From assembly GCA_002309295.1 (NCBI GenBank), contig DBXF01000029.1, forward strand, positions 42,743 to 88,981: a stretch of DNA of 46,239 nucleotides, written 5' to 3'. Made by a program: the position numbers and the translations under genes. Source of the stretch: Bacteroidales bacterium UBA1219. Its GTDB lineage: Bacteria; Bacteroidota; Bacteroidia; Bacteroidales; P3. Below are positions 24,493-32,925 of the stretch, piece by piece (the stretch's first letter is position 1; the number at the start of each line of letters is the position of its first letter). The notes beneath the pieces were generated by a model that worked only from the letters and a program-made list of their open reading frames with translations, made no database searches and was not told the DNA's origin.

Positions 24493-26258
24493 AACGTACT
24501 GTACTAACACTCACTTTGTTACTTGCTTTCTCCGCTGCGGCTTTTGCCCAGAAGGACAAAAACTCCAACGAGTTTATGAAAATGGGGCAGACGATGAACC
24601 GCATCGCCGACTATTATGTTGATGAGCCCGACATGCAGCGTATCAACGAGAAAGCCATCTCCACCATGCTTTCCGAGCTCGACCCGCACTCGGTGTTCAT
24701 CACCGCCAAGGAGGTGCAGCGCACCAACGAAGGACTGGAGGGCAAGTTCTACGGCATCGGCGTTATGTTCCAGATTCTCAAGGACTCCGTGCATGTGGTT
24801 GAGGTGGTTCGTGGCGGTCCCGCCGAGAAGGTGGGCATGCTTGCCGGCGATGTGTTTGTGAAAGTCAACGGCAAAATGTTTGTCGGCGACAGCGTTACCA
24901 ACAGCTTGGTAATGAAACGTTTCCGTGGCGACAAAGGTACCAAGGTCAGCTTCGACGTAAAACGTCGTGGACACAAGGACCTGCTGCATTTCGATGTGGT
25001 GCGCGACGTGATTCCCATCAACAGCATCGACACATATTTCATGATTGACAAAAACACCGGCTATATACGTCTCGACCGTTTTGCCCGCACCACTATGAGC
25101 GAGTTCCGCAAGGCTGTGCATGAGCTGAAAGAGCAGGGGATGACCCAGCTTATCTTCGACCTGCGCGGCAACGGCGGCGGTTTTCTCGACGTGGCCGTGG
25201 CTCTGGCCGACGAGTTCCTGCCACGCGACAAGACCATCGTCTACACCAAAGGTCGCGACTCCACCAACGTTCATTATCACAAGTCCACCGACCGTGGCGA
25301 GTTCGAGACCGGCCGTCTGGTGGTGCTTATCGACGAATATTCCGCCTCGGCGAGCGAGATTGTCACCGGGGCTATTCAGGACTGGGACCGTGGCATAGTG
25401 ATAGGCCGTCGCAGTTTCGGCAAAGGCTTGGTACAGAGGATTTTCGAGCTAAACGACCGTTCGCAGATACGTCTCACCATAGCCCGCTACTACACCCCCT
25501 CGGGACGTTGCATACAAAAGCCTTACAAAGACGGGCTGGAAGCCTACTACCGCGACATCTCCAACCGCTACAGCCACAAGGAGATGATAACCACCGACTC
25601 CATCTCGCTGCCCGACTCGATGAAATACTACACCGCGGCAAAGCGTGTGGTTTACGGCGGCGGAGGCATCATCCCCGACATCTTCATCCCAGTGGACACC
25701 ACCCGCATGTCCGACTACTGGATAAGCCTTAACAGCAAAGGCCTTATCAACCGTTTCGCCCTCGAGTGGACCGAACGCAACCGCACCTCAGTTTTAGCGA
25801 AATACCCCAAGTACAGCGACTTCGTGGCCGCTTATCCCACCATGGGAGTGGAGAAGGAATTCGACAAGTTTGTGAAGGACAACGGCGTGGAGAAAACCAC
25901 CGTGCGTGGCGAATGGGCCGCAGCTTGGGTTAACGACTATCTGAGAAAGAAAGTCAACGACACCGTCAATCCGTTGAAAGACAGTGAGTACGCCAACTAT
26001 ATGAAGAAACTCATCGACGACCCGAAGTTCCGCAGCGAGATGATGAAAAAAGCCAAGGACGAGGATCAGAAAGCCAAGACCGTCGTAGCAAAATCCGACA
26101 AATACATAAATATCTTAGTGAAATCACTGATAGTCAGAAATTTATACGGAGTGCGCTACTACTACGAAACTTACAAGGAAAACGACGAAGCCTACGGAAC
26201 GGCAGTCCGTGTGATAAACGACAACAAAATGTTTCAGAAATTTAAAATAAACAATTAA
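24489..26258 (+). CDS. S41 family C-terminal processing peptidase (CtpA/Prc type)
   Basis: This 589-residue exported protease has a signal peptide (MKRTVLTLTLLLAFSAAAFA), an N-terminal helical region, a PDZ domain (about 80-180; GIGVMFQILKDSVHVVEV, GGPAEKVGMLAGD) and the S41 catalytic core. The Ser-Lys dyad is S287 (SASASE) and K312 (SFGKGLVQ), 25 residues apart as in E. coli Tsp (S430/K455). A C-terminal extension of about 200 residues, mostly helical and charged, is typical of Bacteroidales members. Such enzymes trim C-termini of periplasmic or lipid-anchored proteins. It overlaps the upstream zinc-ribbon lipoprotein gene by 4 bp. Confidence 0.93.
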   Translation: MKRTVLTLTLLLAFSAAAFAQKDKNSNEFMKMGQTMNRIADYYVDEPDMQRINEKAISTMLSELDPHSVFITAKEVQRTNEGLEGKFYGIGVMFQILKDSVHVVEVVRGGPAEKVGMLAGDVFVKVNGKMFVGDSVTNSLVMKRFRGDKGTKVSFDVKRRGHKDLLHFDVVRDVIPINSIDTYFMIDKNTGYIRLDRFARTTMSEFRKAVHELKEQGMTQLIFDLRGNGGGFLDVAVALADEFLPRDKTIVYTKGRDSTNVHYHKSTDRGEFETGRLVVLIDEYSASASEIVTGAIQDWDRGIVIGRRSFGKGLVQRIFELNDRSQIRLTIARYYTPSGRCIQKPYKDGLEAYYRDISNRYSHKEMITTDSISLPDSMKYYTAAKRVVYGGGGIIPDIFIPVDTTRMSDYWISLNSKGLINRFALEWTERNRTSVLAKYPKYSDFVAAYPTMGVEKEFDKFVKDNGVEKTTVRGEWAAAWVNDYLRKKVNDTVNPLKDSEYANYMKKLIDDPKFRSEMMKKAKDEDQKAKTVVAKSDKYINILVKSLIVRNLYGVRYYYETYKENDEAYGTAVRVINDNKMFQKFKINN

Positions 26259-26316
26259 CAATTGACAATGAACAATGTACAATTAATAATTTATAGTTTA
26301 TAATTTATACAATATA

Positions 26317-26386
26317 GTCCCGACGGGACGACGGAATACAAACGGGGGTGCAGCCCCCGGCTGGGGCAAGCCACGGATGCACCCCC
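26317..26386. repeat. Nested GC-rich hairpin element
   Basis: GTCCC-GAC-GGGAC (26317-26329) is followed by GGGGGTGCA (26344-26352) that can pair with TGCACCCCC (26378-26386) as an outer stem. The alternative inner hairpin is GGGGG-TGCAG-CCCCC (26344-26358). It stands out in an AT-rich spacer and looks like a REP-type element. Confidence 0.75.
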
Positions 26387-26422
26387 ATATATATCGAAAG
26401 TAAAACAAAAACCAATAACGTT

Positions 26423-27661
26423 TTGGAAACAAAGGTAAACATAACATCAGAAATCGGAAAACTGAACGCGGTGATACTGCACCGTCCGGGTGTGGAGATT
26501 GAACGTATGACTCCCGAGAACATCCACACCGCACTATATAGCGACCTGCTCAACAAACGCATCGTCGATGGCGAATACGCCAATTTCAGCGGCGTTTTCG
26601 AGAAATGCGCCACCACCTACTACGTGGAGGACCTTCTGCGTCAGCTGGTGGAGAACGAGAAATACCGTCAGGAGATAGTAACCAAGTCGTGCAAGTTCGA
26701 CGGCTGCGAGTACCTCATCGACGAGCTTATGAGCCATCCCGCCGAGCAGCTCGCCTCCGAACTTATCACCGGCTTCGCCTACCGCAAAGGCAAGGACCCC
26801 GACATCTACGAGACAGAGCGTTACATACTGAAACCGCTGTATAACCTATTCTTCACTCGCGACGCCTCGTCGGCTATCTACAACCAAGTGCTGATACACC
26901 CCATGTCGTATCAGGTGCGCAAACGCGAGACCTTGATTTTCGACTCCATTTTCCGTTACCTTTTCCGGTGCGAGACCATCCACCCGCAGCGTCTTATCTC
27001 CAACGCCGGCACCGAAGGCGGCGACACCCTCATAGCACGTTACGACACCCTGTGCATCGGCACTGGCTCGCGGACCAACAAAAATGGCATCAATTTTCTT
27101 GTGGAGAAATTCAGCAAAGAGCGTCCGCATTTCAACATACTGGTGCAGGAACTGCCGCAGACGCCCGAGTCGTTCATACACCTCGACATGGTGTTCACCT
27201 TCCTCGACAAACATTGCTGCATGACCTACAAGCCCATCATAGAACAGAACAAAGGCGGCCTTCACACTTTCCATATCAAGATTGACAACGGCAAGGCCGA
27301 ATATGTGGAGAAACCCAATTTCCTGCAAGGACTGGAGGACCTCGGTTTCGACATGAGGCCGGTGTCGTGTGGTGGCGACGACCCGTGGAACCAGCAGCGC
27401 GAGCAGTGGCACAGCGGAGCCAACTTCTTCGCTCTGGGCGAAGGCAAGGTCATCGGCTACCAACGCAACTGGAACACCATCGAAGCCATGAACAAAGCCG
27501 GTTTCGACGTGGTGGACGCCGCCGATGTGGTGGCAGGCAAGGACCATCCCGACAAACACCGTCGCTGCGTTATCACCTTCGCCGCCTGCGAACTGCCACG
27601 AGGCTGTGGCGGAGCACGCTGTATGACAATGCCCGTAAACCGCGACGAAGTGGAATGGTAG
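26423..27661 (+). CDS. arcA: Arginine deiminase
   Basis: This enzyme hydrolyses arginine to citrulline and ammonia. Family motifs run through the protein: SEIGKLNAVILHRPGVEIE at the N-terminus, NLFFTRDASS, EGGDTLIA, FIHLDMVFTFLD and the catalytic-cysteine segment GGARCMTMPV near the C-terminus. Length is about 412 residues from the TTG at 26423. No in-frame ATG precedes the conserved N-terminus. The only alternative is a GTG at 26348, which lies inside a GC-rich hairpin and would add residues with no family resemblance, so I prefer the TTG. Neither ornithine transcarbamylase nor carbamate kinase nor an arginine/ornithine antiporter is nearby, so the gene stands alone. Confidence 0.88.
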   Translation: METKVNITSEIGKLNAVILHRPGVEIERMTPENIHTALYSDLLNKRIVDGEYANFSGVFEKCATTYYVEDLLRQLVENEKYRQEIVTKSCKFDGCEYLIDELMSHPAEQLASELITGFAYRKGKDPDIYETERYILKPLYNLFFTRDASSAIYNQVLIHPMSYQVRKRETLIFDSIFRYLFRCETIHPQRLISNAGTEGGDTLIARYDTLCIGTGSRTNKNGINFLVEKFSKERPHFNILVQELPQTPESFIHLDMVFTFLDKHCCMTYKPIIEQNKGGLHTFHIKIDNGKAEYVEKPNFLQGLEDLGFDMRPVSCGGDDPWNQQREQWHSGANFFALGEGKVIGYQRNWNTIEAMNKAGFDVVDAADVVAGKDHPDKHRRCVITFAACELPRGCGGARCMTMPVNRDEVEW

Positions 27662-27721
27662 TTAGTTAGGAGTTTGTGTTAGTTGAAAGTTGAAAATTGA
27701 AAGTTGAAATCTCTGACCAAC

Positions 27722-27747
27722 GACCTTAGACTTTAGACCTTAGACCA
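27722..27747. repeat. Word repeat GACCTTAGACTTTAGACC, copy 1
   Basis: The alternating words GACCTTAGA and CTTTAGA occur upstream of the TonB-like gene and again at about 28588-28613 downstream of it. Confidence 0.6.
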
Positions 27748-27755
27748 AACAAAAT

Positions 27756-28532
27756 ATGAAACGCGGAAAGAAAATATGTGGAGAACTTAAGAAAATCCGG
27801 CGTAGGATAGCCGACGAGAACGGCATTAAGCTGGACATCCCCGAATGTACTTACGAGGGGGATTGCCGGGGCACGTGTCCGCGCTGCGAGTGGGAGGTGA
27901 AGTATCTGGAACAGTCGCTGTTCGAGAGACTGAAACTCGGCAAGATAGCCACCATCTCGGGCATAGCCATAGGACTTTCTGCCTGTGCCGGAGGTTGCGG
28001 ACCCGTTATCCAGACCACAGGCAAAATGACTAATGACCATGAGACATCGTTTAGCGAAAGCCTTCCGGAACCCGCACCTGTTGACGATACATTACTTAAA
28101 GTTGAAGATGGTATAATTTTTGAAAACCCCACTCAAGACACACTCGTTGAGGTTACTTCTAATGATGAACTGATGGGTGTTGCACCAATGTATGATGAAA
28201 AACTTGCGAAAATAGAAGCTGAAAAAGCAATTTATCTTAGTGTCGAAGAAATGCCCGAATTTCCTGGCGGTGAACAAGCTTTGTATGATTTTTTACGTAA
28301 AAATGTCAGAATTCCTAATGAAACCGATGTGATTGGAAAGGTTTTTGTTCAATTCGTAGTAGAGAAAGATGGCTCTATTACCAATACTAAGGTTGTGCGA
28401 GATATATGTAGCGGTTGCGGAGAGGAGGCTTTGCGTGTCGTACGCATGATGCCGAAATGGAAACCTGGAATATTACGAGGAGAGGCAGTTAGAGTACAAT
28501 ATACTTTGCCTGTTATCTTTCAGGTAGAGTAA
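27756..28532 (+). CDS. TonB-family energy transducer-like protein with Cys-rich N-terminus
   Basis: This 258-residue protein has three parts. The N-terminus (1-58) holds C31, C37, C41 and C44 (CTYEGDCRGTCPRCE) inside the KKICGELKKIRRRIADENGI block typical of many Bacteroidales TonB-like proteins, probably a metal site. A hydrophobic segment follows (about 63-80, ATISGIAIGLSACAGGCG) that may be a membrane anchor. The C-terminus (about 165-258) is a TonB_C domain (GKVFVQFVVEKDGSITNTKVV, MPKWKPG, VRVQYTLPVIFQV). No ExbB/ExbD genes are nearby. Base composition changes inside the gene: GC-rich to about 28030, AT-rich after. Confidence 0.82.
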   Translation: MKRGKKICGELKKIRRRIADENGIKLDIPECTYEGDCRGTCPRCEWEVKYLEQSLFERLKLGKIATISGIAIGLSACAGGCGPVIQTTGKMTNDHETSFSESLPEPAPVDDTLLKVEDGIIFENPTQDTLVEVTSNDELMGVAPMYDEKLAKIEAEKAIYLSVEEMPEFPGGEQALYDFLRKNVRIPNETDVIGKVFVQFVVEKDGSITNTKVVRDICSGCGEEALRVVRMMPKWKPGILRGEAVRVQYTLPVIFQVE

Positions 28533-28587
28533 TAAAATCAGTTAAGAGTTGATAATTTATAGTTAAGAGTTGAAGAAATAAACCACT

Positions 28588-28613
28588 GACTTTAGACCTT
28601 AGACTTTAGACTT
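28588..28613. repeat. Word repeat GACTTTAGACCTTAGAC, copy 2
   Basis: Same words as at 27722-27747, so the TonB-like gene is bracketed by them in direct orientation. Confidence 0.6.
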
Positions 28614-28662
28614 TTGATCATCAACATTTCAACATCTATTTCACTTTTTCAAAAAAAAATCG

Positions 28663-28670
28663 TATCTTTG
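28663..28670 (+). promoter_or_regulatory. -7 box of the DUF2723 gene
   Basis: TATCTTTG matches TAnnTTTG, preceded by an A tract and followed by CAAA. The -33 region is weak (TTTC at 28639-28642, 20 bp upstream). Confidence 0.65.
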
Positions 28671-28725
28671 CAAACTCAAAAACGAGATAAAAAATCGTAG
28701 AAGATAATTAAAAAACACTACATAA

Positions 28726-31700
28726 ATGAAAAAATACCATTTGGTTAACAACGTGATTGGCTGGGTGATAGGTATTATCGCCTGTGCCGTTTACCTGCTC
28801 ACCGCCGAACCTACCGCCAGCTGGTGGGACTGCGGCGAATACATCGCAACTGCCGATAAACTGCAAGTGGGACACCCTCCAGGAGCACCCACATTCCAGG
28901 TGATAGGCCGCCTTTTCACCATGCTGATGCCCAACAACCCTGCTTTCGCCATCAACGCCATGTCGGCTATCAGCAGCGGTCTCAGCATCATGTTCCTGTT
29001 TTGGACTATCACTCTGTTTGGTAAGAAGATAGCTGGCCTCAAGCCCGGCGAGATCGACATCAAGGACAGCCGTGTGTGGGCCGTGTTCGCAAGCGGTATC
29101 GTAGGCTCCTTGGCTTACTGTTTCTCCGACACTTTCTGGTTCTCGGCTGTAGAAGGCGAGGTTTACGCCATGTCGTCGTTCTTTACGGCTGTTGTGTTCT
29201 GGGCAGTGCTCAAATGGGAGGAGCAGGCCGATCAGCCGCACGCCCTGCGTTGGCTAATCCTTATCTCGTTCCTCATAGGCACCGCCATCGGAGTCCACTT
29301 GCTGAACTTGCTGGCAATACCCGCCATAGTGTATGTGTATTATTTCAAACGTTGGGAAAAGACCACCGTCAAAGGGTTCATCCTTTCGGGCATCATCTCC
29401 GTGGTGCTTCTGGCGCTCATACTTTTCCTCATCATACCTTACATAGTGAACTGGGCCGGCGCTATCGAAGTGTTCTTCGTAAACAGCCTCGGATTCCCGT
29501 TCAACGTAGGCACGATATTCTATTTTGTTGTCCTTGTGGGACTTATCATCTTCGGCATTTGGTACACCTACAAAAAGAACAAACCTGTGTGGAACACCGT
29601 GATACTTTCGCTTCTGTTCCTGCTGGTGGGATATTCCACATTCTTTATATTGGTTATCCGTTCCAACGCCAACACCCCTATCAACGAGAACGCCCCCAAG
29701 GATGCCGTGGCATTGCGCGCCTACCTCGGACGTGAGCAGTACGGCTCCACGCCGTTGTTCTACGGTCAGTATTTCACTGCCGGCGACCCGATTGGCGTTG
29801 ACGAAGGCTACACTAAATATGTGAAAGGCAAGGACGAGAATGGCAAAGACCGTTATGTAGAGGCTGCCAAAACCCTCGACTATAAGTTCCGTCCCGAAGA
29901 ATGCGGCGTTTTCCCGCGTATGTACAGCAACGACGGACGTCTGCAACATGCCAAGTTCTACAAACTGTGGTCCAAAACCCCAGGCAACCGCAAGCCTACC
30001 ATGGGCGAAAACCTCAAATATTTCTTCCGCTATCAGGTGAATTTCATGTACTGGCGTTACTTTATGTGGAATTTCGTAGGTCGCCAGAACGACGTCCAAG
30101 GCCACTATTTCAACGATGACGGCACCCGCGACTATATCAACGGCAACTGGATTTCGGGTATCGGATTCCTCGACGAGGCTCGTCTGGGACCGCAGAACAA
30201 CATGCCCGACTACTTGGCTAAAAACAAAGCCCGCAACACATACTATTTCCTGCCGTTGTTGCTCGGCATCTGCGGCGTTGTGTTCCATTGGATGAAAAAC
30301 AAAAAGGACTGGTTCATAGTGTTCCTGCTGTTCTTCATGACCGGCTTGGCCATTGTGATATACCTTAACCAGCCTCCGCGTCAGCCGCGTGAGCGTGACT
30401 ACGCCTACGCCGCCTCGTTCTACGCCTTTGCCATCTGGATAGGCCTTGGCGTGATGGCTTTGGCCGAATGGCTGCAGAAACTGAAACTCAACCACCGCAT
30501 TTCCACCATAGTGGTGTTCCTGGCAACGTTGTTCCTCGTCCCCGGCATCATGGCCAAAGAGAACTGGGACGACCACGACCGTTCGCAGAAATATGCCGCC
30601 CGCGATTTCGCCAACAACTACCTCAACTCCGTGCGAAAGAACGGCATACTCATAACCTACGGCGACAACGACACCTTCCCCTTGTGGTACACCCAGGAGG
30701 TGGAGGGCACACGCTCCGACGTGCGTATCCTCAACTACACCCTTGCAGGTATGTACTGGTATGTGGAGCAGCTGCACAACACCCTTTACGAATCGCAAAA
30801 TCTGCCGTTCACCCTGCCTAAGGAGTTCTACGGACTTGGACGTGATGTCTCCTACCTGATGCCGCGAACAACCGAATATCTCGAGGTCTCCGATGTGCTT
30901 GAAGCTATCAAAAGCAGTCCCGATGTGTTCATGCAGTACACACAGCAAGGCGAAAAGGCCCTGGTTATCCCGACAAATCGTTTCAAGATAACCCTCGACA
31001 AGCCAGCTTTGGTGAAAAACGGCATCATTACACAGGCTTGCGCCGACACTATCCCCGACGAAATTCGCTGGGAGATTAAGAAACAGGGACTGTACCGTCA
31101 CGAACTTATGATACTCGACATTTTCGGCACCAACAAGTTCCAACGCGAGATTTGCATGCTCAATCCCGACTATATCAAGGATGTGATTCCTTTCATAAGC
31201 CATTACAACGAACAGGTAGGCATGGTTTATCGCATACTGCCTTATTCTACCAACTCCTCTCGTGCGGTCAACCTCGACGAAACCTACGACTTTTACATGA
31301 ATGGCGAAAAGGACGGCACCATGCTTTGGGGCAACCTCGCCAATCCCGACGTGTATGTGGATCCCGTAAGCTACAATATGGGCGTGGTTCAACGTCAGAC
31401 ATGGGCTCTGTTGGCACAGAACTTTATCGACAAAGGTCTGCTGCAGCTTCGTTACGTGCAGAACGGACACGACTCCATAGTCCGTAAGGTAACCGACGAA
31501 AGTCAGATACAGAAAGCCAAGAATATCCTGGCGCTCTCCGAGAAATACTTCCCCAACGAGAATTTCCCGCGCGACCGTTTCACCATATTCTTTATCGACG
31601 TTTATTCGCAAGTCGGCGATACAGCCATGGCCAAGGAGTATCTTAACGACATATCCCATTACTACGAGCAGGAGCTCAAATACTTTGCACAGTTCAAAGG

Positions 31701-31860
31701 CGAGAAAGCCAAAGGCGTGCGTCGTTATATGGACGAGTCGGTGCAGATACTTGTGGCTTTGGAAGATCTGGCCATGAACCGTCTCAACGACTTCCAAAAG
31801 GCAGAAGAAATTGCGGCAGTGTACAAACCTTATCTGCCGATGCTCGGATACGCTTATTAG
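28726..31860 (+). CDS. DUF2723 (TMEM260-like) membrane glycosyltransferase
   Basis: This 1044-residue protein has about a dozen hydrophobic segments in its first 600 residues (first near 10-27) and a soluble C-terminal domain of about 430 residues. The loop after the first segment has ASWWDCGEYI (D35, E38) and QVGHPPGAP, the conserved acidic loop of GT-C enzymes. PRERDYAYAASFYAF is another family signature. DUF2723 includes human TMEM260, a protein O-mannosyltransferase (CAZy GT117), so a lipid-linked-sugar protein or glycan transferase in the cytoplasmic membrane is likely. It has its own promoter and is followed by a possible attenuator hairpin before the DUF5715 gene. Confidence 0.88.
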   Translation: MKKYHLVNNVIGWVIGIIACAVYLLTAEPTASWWDCGEYIATADKLQVGHPPGAPTFQVIGRLFTMLMPNNPAFAINAMSAISSGLSIMFLFWTITLFGKKIAGLKPGEIDIKDSRVWAVFASGIVGSLAYCFSDTFWFSAVEGEVYAMSSFFTAVVFWAVLKWEEQADQPHALRWLILISFLIGTAIGVHLLNLLAIPAIVYVYYFKRWEKTTVKGFILSGIISVVLLALILFLIIPYIVNWAGAIEVFFVNSLGFPFNVGTIFYFVVLVGLIIFGIWYTYKKNKPVWNTVILSLLFLLVGYSTFFILVIRSNANTPINENAPKDAVALRAYLGREQYGSTPLFYGQYFTAGDPIGVDEGYTKYVKGKDENGKDRYVEAAKTLDYKFRPEECGVFPRMYSNDGRLQHAKFYKLWSKTPGNRKPTMGENLKYFFRYQVNFMYWRYFMWNFVGRQNDVQGHYFNDDGTRDYINGNWISGIGFLDEARLGPQNNMPDYLAKNKARNTYYFLPLLLGICGVVFHWMKNKKDWFIVFLLFFMTGLAIVIYLNQPPRQPRERDYAYAASFYAFAIWIGLGVMALAEWLQKLKLNHRISTIVVFLATLFLVPGIMAKENWDDHDRSQKYAARDFANNYLNSVRKNGILITYGDNDTFPLWYTQEVEGTRSDVRILNYTLAGMYWYVEQLHNTLYESQNLPFTLPKEFYGLGRDVSYLMPRTTEYLEVSDVLEAIKSSPDVFMQYTQQGEKALVIPTNRFKITLDKPALVKNGIITQACADTIPDEIRWEIKKQGLYRHELMILDIFGTNKFQREICMLNPDYIKDVIPFISHYNEQVGMVYRILPYSTNSSRAVNLDETYDFYMNGEKDGTMLWGNLANPDVYVDPVSYNMGVVQRQTWALLAQNFIDKGLLQLRYVQNGHDSIVRKVTDESQIQKAKNILALSEKYFPNENFPRDRFTIFFIDVYSQVGDTAMAKEYLNDISHYYEQELKYFAQFKGEKAKGVRRYMDESVQILVALEDLAMNRLNDFQKAEEIAAVYKPYLPMLGYAY

Positions 31861-31885
31861 GAATCAAATGACTGATAGATAGTGA

Positions 31886-31924
31886 TTTGGGGGATTGTCA
31901 TAACGGCAACCCCCTAAATTTTTG
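31886..31924 (+). terminator. Hairpin with T-run between DUF2723 and DUF5715 genes
   Basis: GGGGG (31889-31893) pairs with CCCCC (31910-31914), with TTG/CAA inside, then TAAATTTTT. It ends 6 bp before the next ATG, so it may be a partial terminator or may affect translation of the next gene. Confidence 0.65.
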
Positions 31925-31929
31925 AGATT

Positions 31930-32904
31930 ATGGCAATGGCACGCAACATCCCGGTGAAGAAAAAGACTCACCATCGTTTTCCGGTGGTGTGGGTGCTTGT
32001 TATTGCTATCATTTTGTCGGCTGTAGGTATTTTTCTGCTTTTTAAGAATATAAAGCTGCCTTTTGTGGAAAATGCTGTTAATGAGGTGAGTGCCGTCGAT
32101 TCAATCCTTGCCAATCCGCTCGCAGTATGCTACACCCACAATCCCGACTACAAGCCGCCTCAGCTGGTGCGCAATCACTATTCGGCTGTTTTCAACGACG
32201 AAAATGACATTCAGCTTGTGGCTGCCAAACGCAACGGCATCAAGGAACTGCCCGAACGTACTTCGGATTATACCAAATACGGCCTGGTGGCTTTGCACAA
32301 CAACCAATATTATACCATTTCGGAACTGAAATACTCCGTTCCGTACCTTGTCCCCGCCGCCCGTGTGATGCTCAACACCATAGGCAAGTGTTTTCAAGAT
32401 GTGCTGGCTGAGAAATATCCCGATTCGAGATATAAAATTATAGTAACCAGCGTTTTGCGTACCGAGGAGGATGTCAGCAAACTCGTCCGCCGCAACCGTT
32501 GGGCAACGGAGAACTCCTGTCACCGGCACGGCACCACGATAGATATTTCGTACTATAAATTTGTAAAGATTTCCGGTCCCGACGTTACCGACTACGAGAT
32601 GAAGGAGTTCCTTGCCAAAGCCCTTGCCGAGCTTCGCGACGCCAAAATCTGTTACGTCAAGTACGAGCGGCGCAACTGTTTCCACGTCACCCTCAACCAG
32701 ATGAATATCGACGGACTTACAGTTACCGCACCCGTTGTTGTGCCCAAGCAACCGCAAAATCCGTCGCCGAACGATACCGTAAATCAGCAGCCGACCAAGA
32801 TTTACAAGAACAAGGACGCCGAACGCCTGCACCAGCGAGATGAGGAACAGAAGAAAAACGCCCCCAATAAACCCAAAGACAATCGCCCGTCGCCGATGTT
32901 GTAA
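31930..32904 (+). CDS. DUF5715 protein, M15-like D,D-carboxypeptidase fold
   Basis: This 324-residue protein has a single N-terminal transmembrane segment (VVWVLVIAIILSAVGIFLLF, about 19-38), so it is probably anchored in the inner membrane facing the periplasm. The core carries the M15/VanY-like zinc pattern: SVLRTEEDVSKLVRRN, then HRHGTTIDISY (His and Asp ligands) and CFHVTLN (His) near 256. The C-terminus is a Pro/Lys/Asn-rich low-complexity tail. A role in trimming peptidoglycan peptides is inferred; activity is untested. It lies 22 bp before mtaB. An alternative ATG two codons downstream is equally possible. Confidence 0.78.
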   Translation: MAMARNIPVKKKTHHRFPVVWVLVIAIILSAVGIFLLFKNIKLPFVENAVNEVSAVDSILANPLAVCYTHNPDYKPPQLVRNHYSAVFNDENDIQLVAAKRNGIKELPERTSDYTKYGLVALHNNQYYTISELKYSVPYLVPAARVMLNTIGKCFQDVLAEKYPDSRYKIIVTSVLRTEEDVSKLVRRNRWATENSCHRHGTTIDISYYKFVKISGPDVTDYEMKEFLAKALAELRDAKICYVKYERRNCFHVTLNQMNIDGLTVTAPVVVPKQPQNPSPNDTVNQQPTKIYKNKDAERLHQRDEEQKKNAPNKPKDNRPSPML

Positions 32905-32925
32905 CAATAAATAAGATAATAAGTT

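Noticed and set aside
29254..31797. 847-codon open frame on the minus strand opposite the DUF2723 gene
   Set aside because: Shadow of strong codon bias; the plus-strand protein has clear membrane segments and family motifs.
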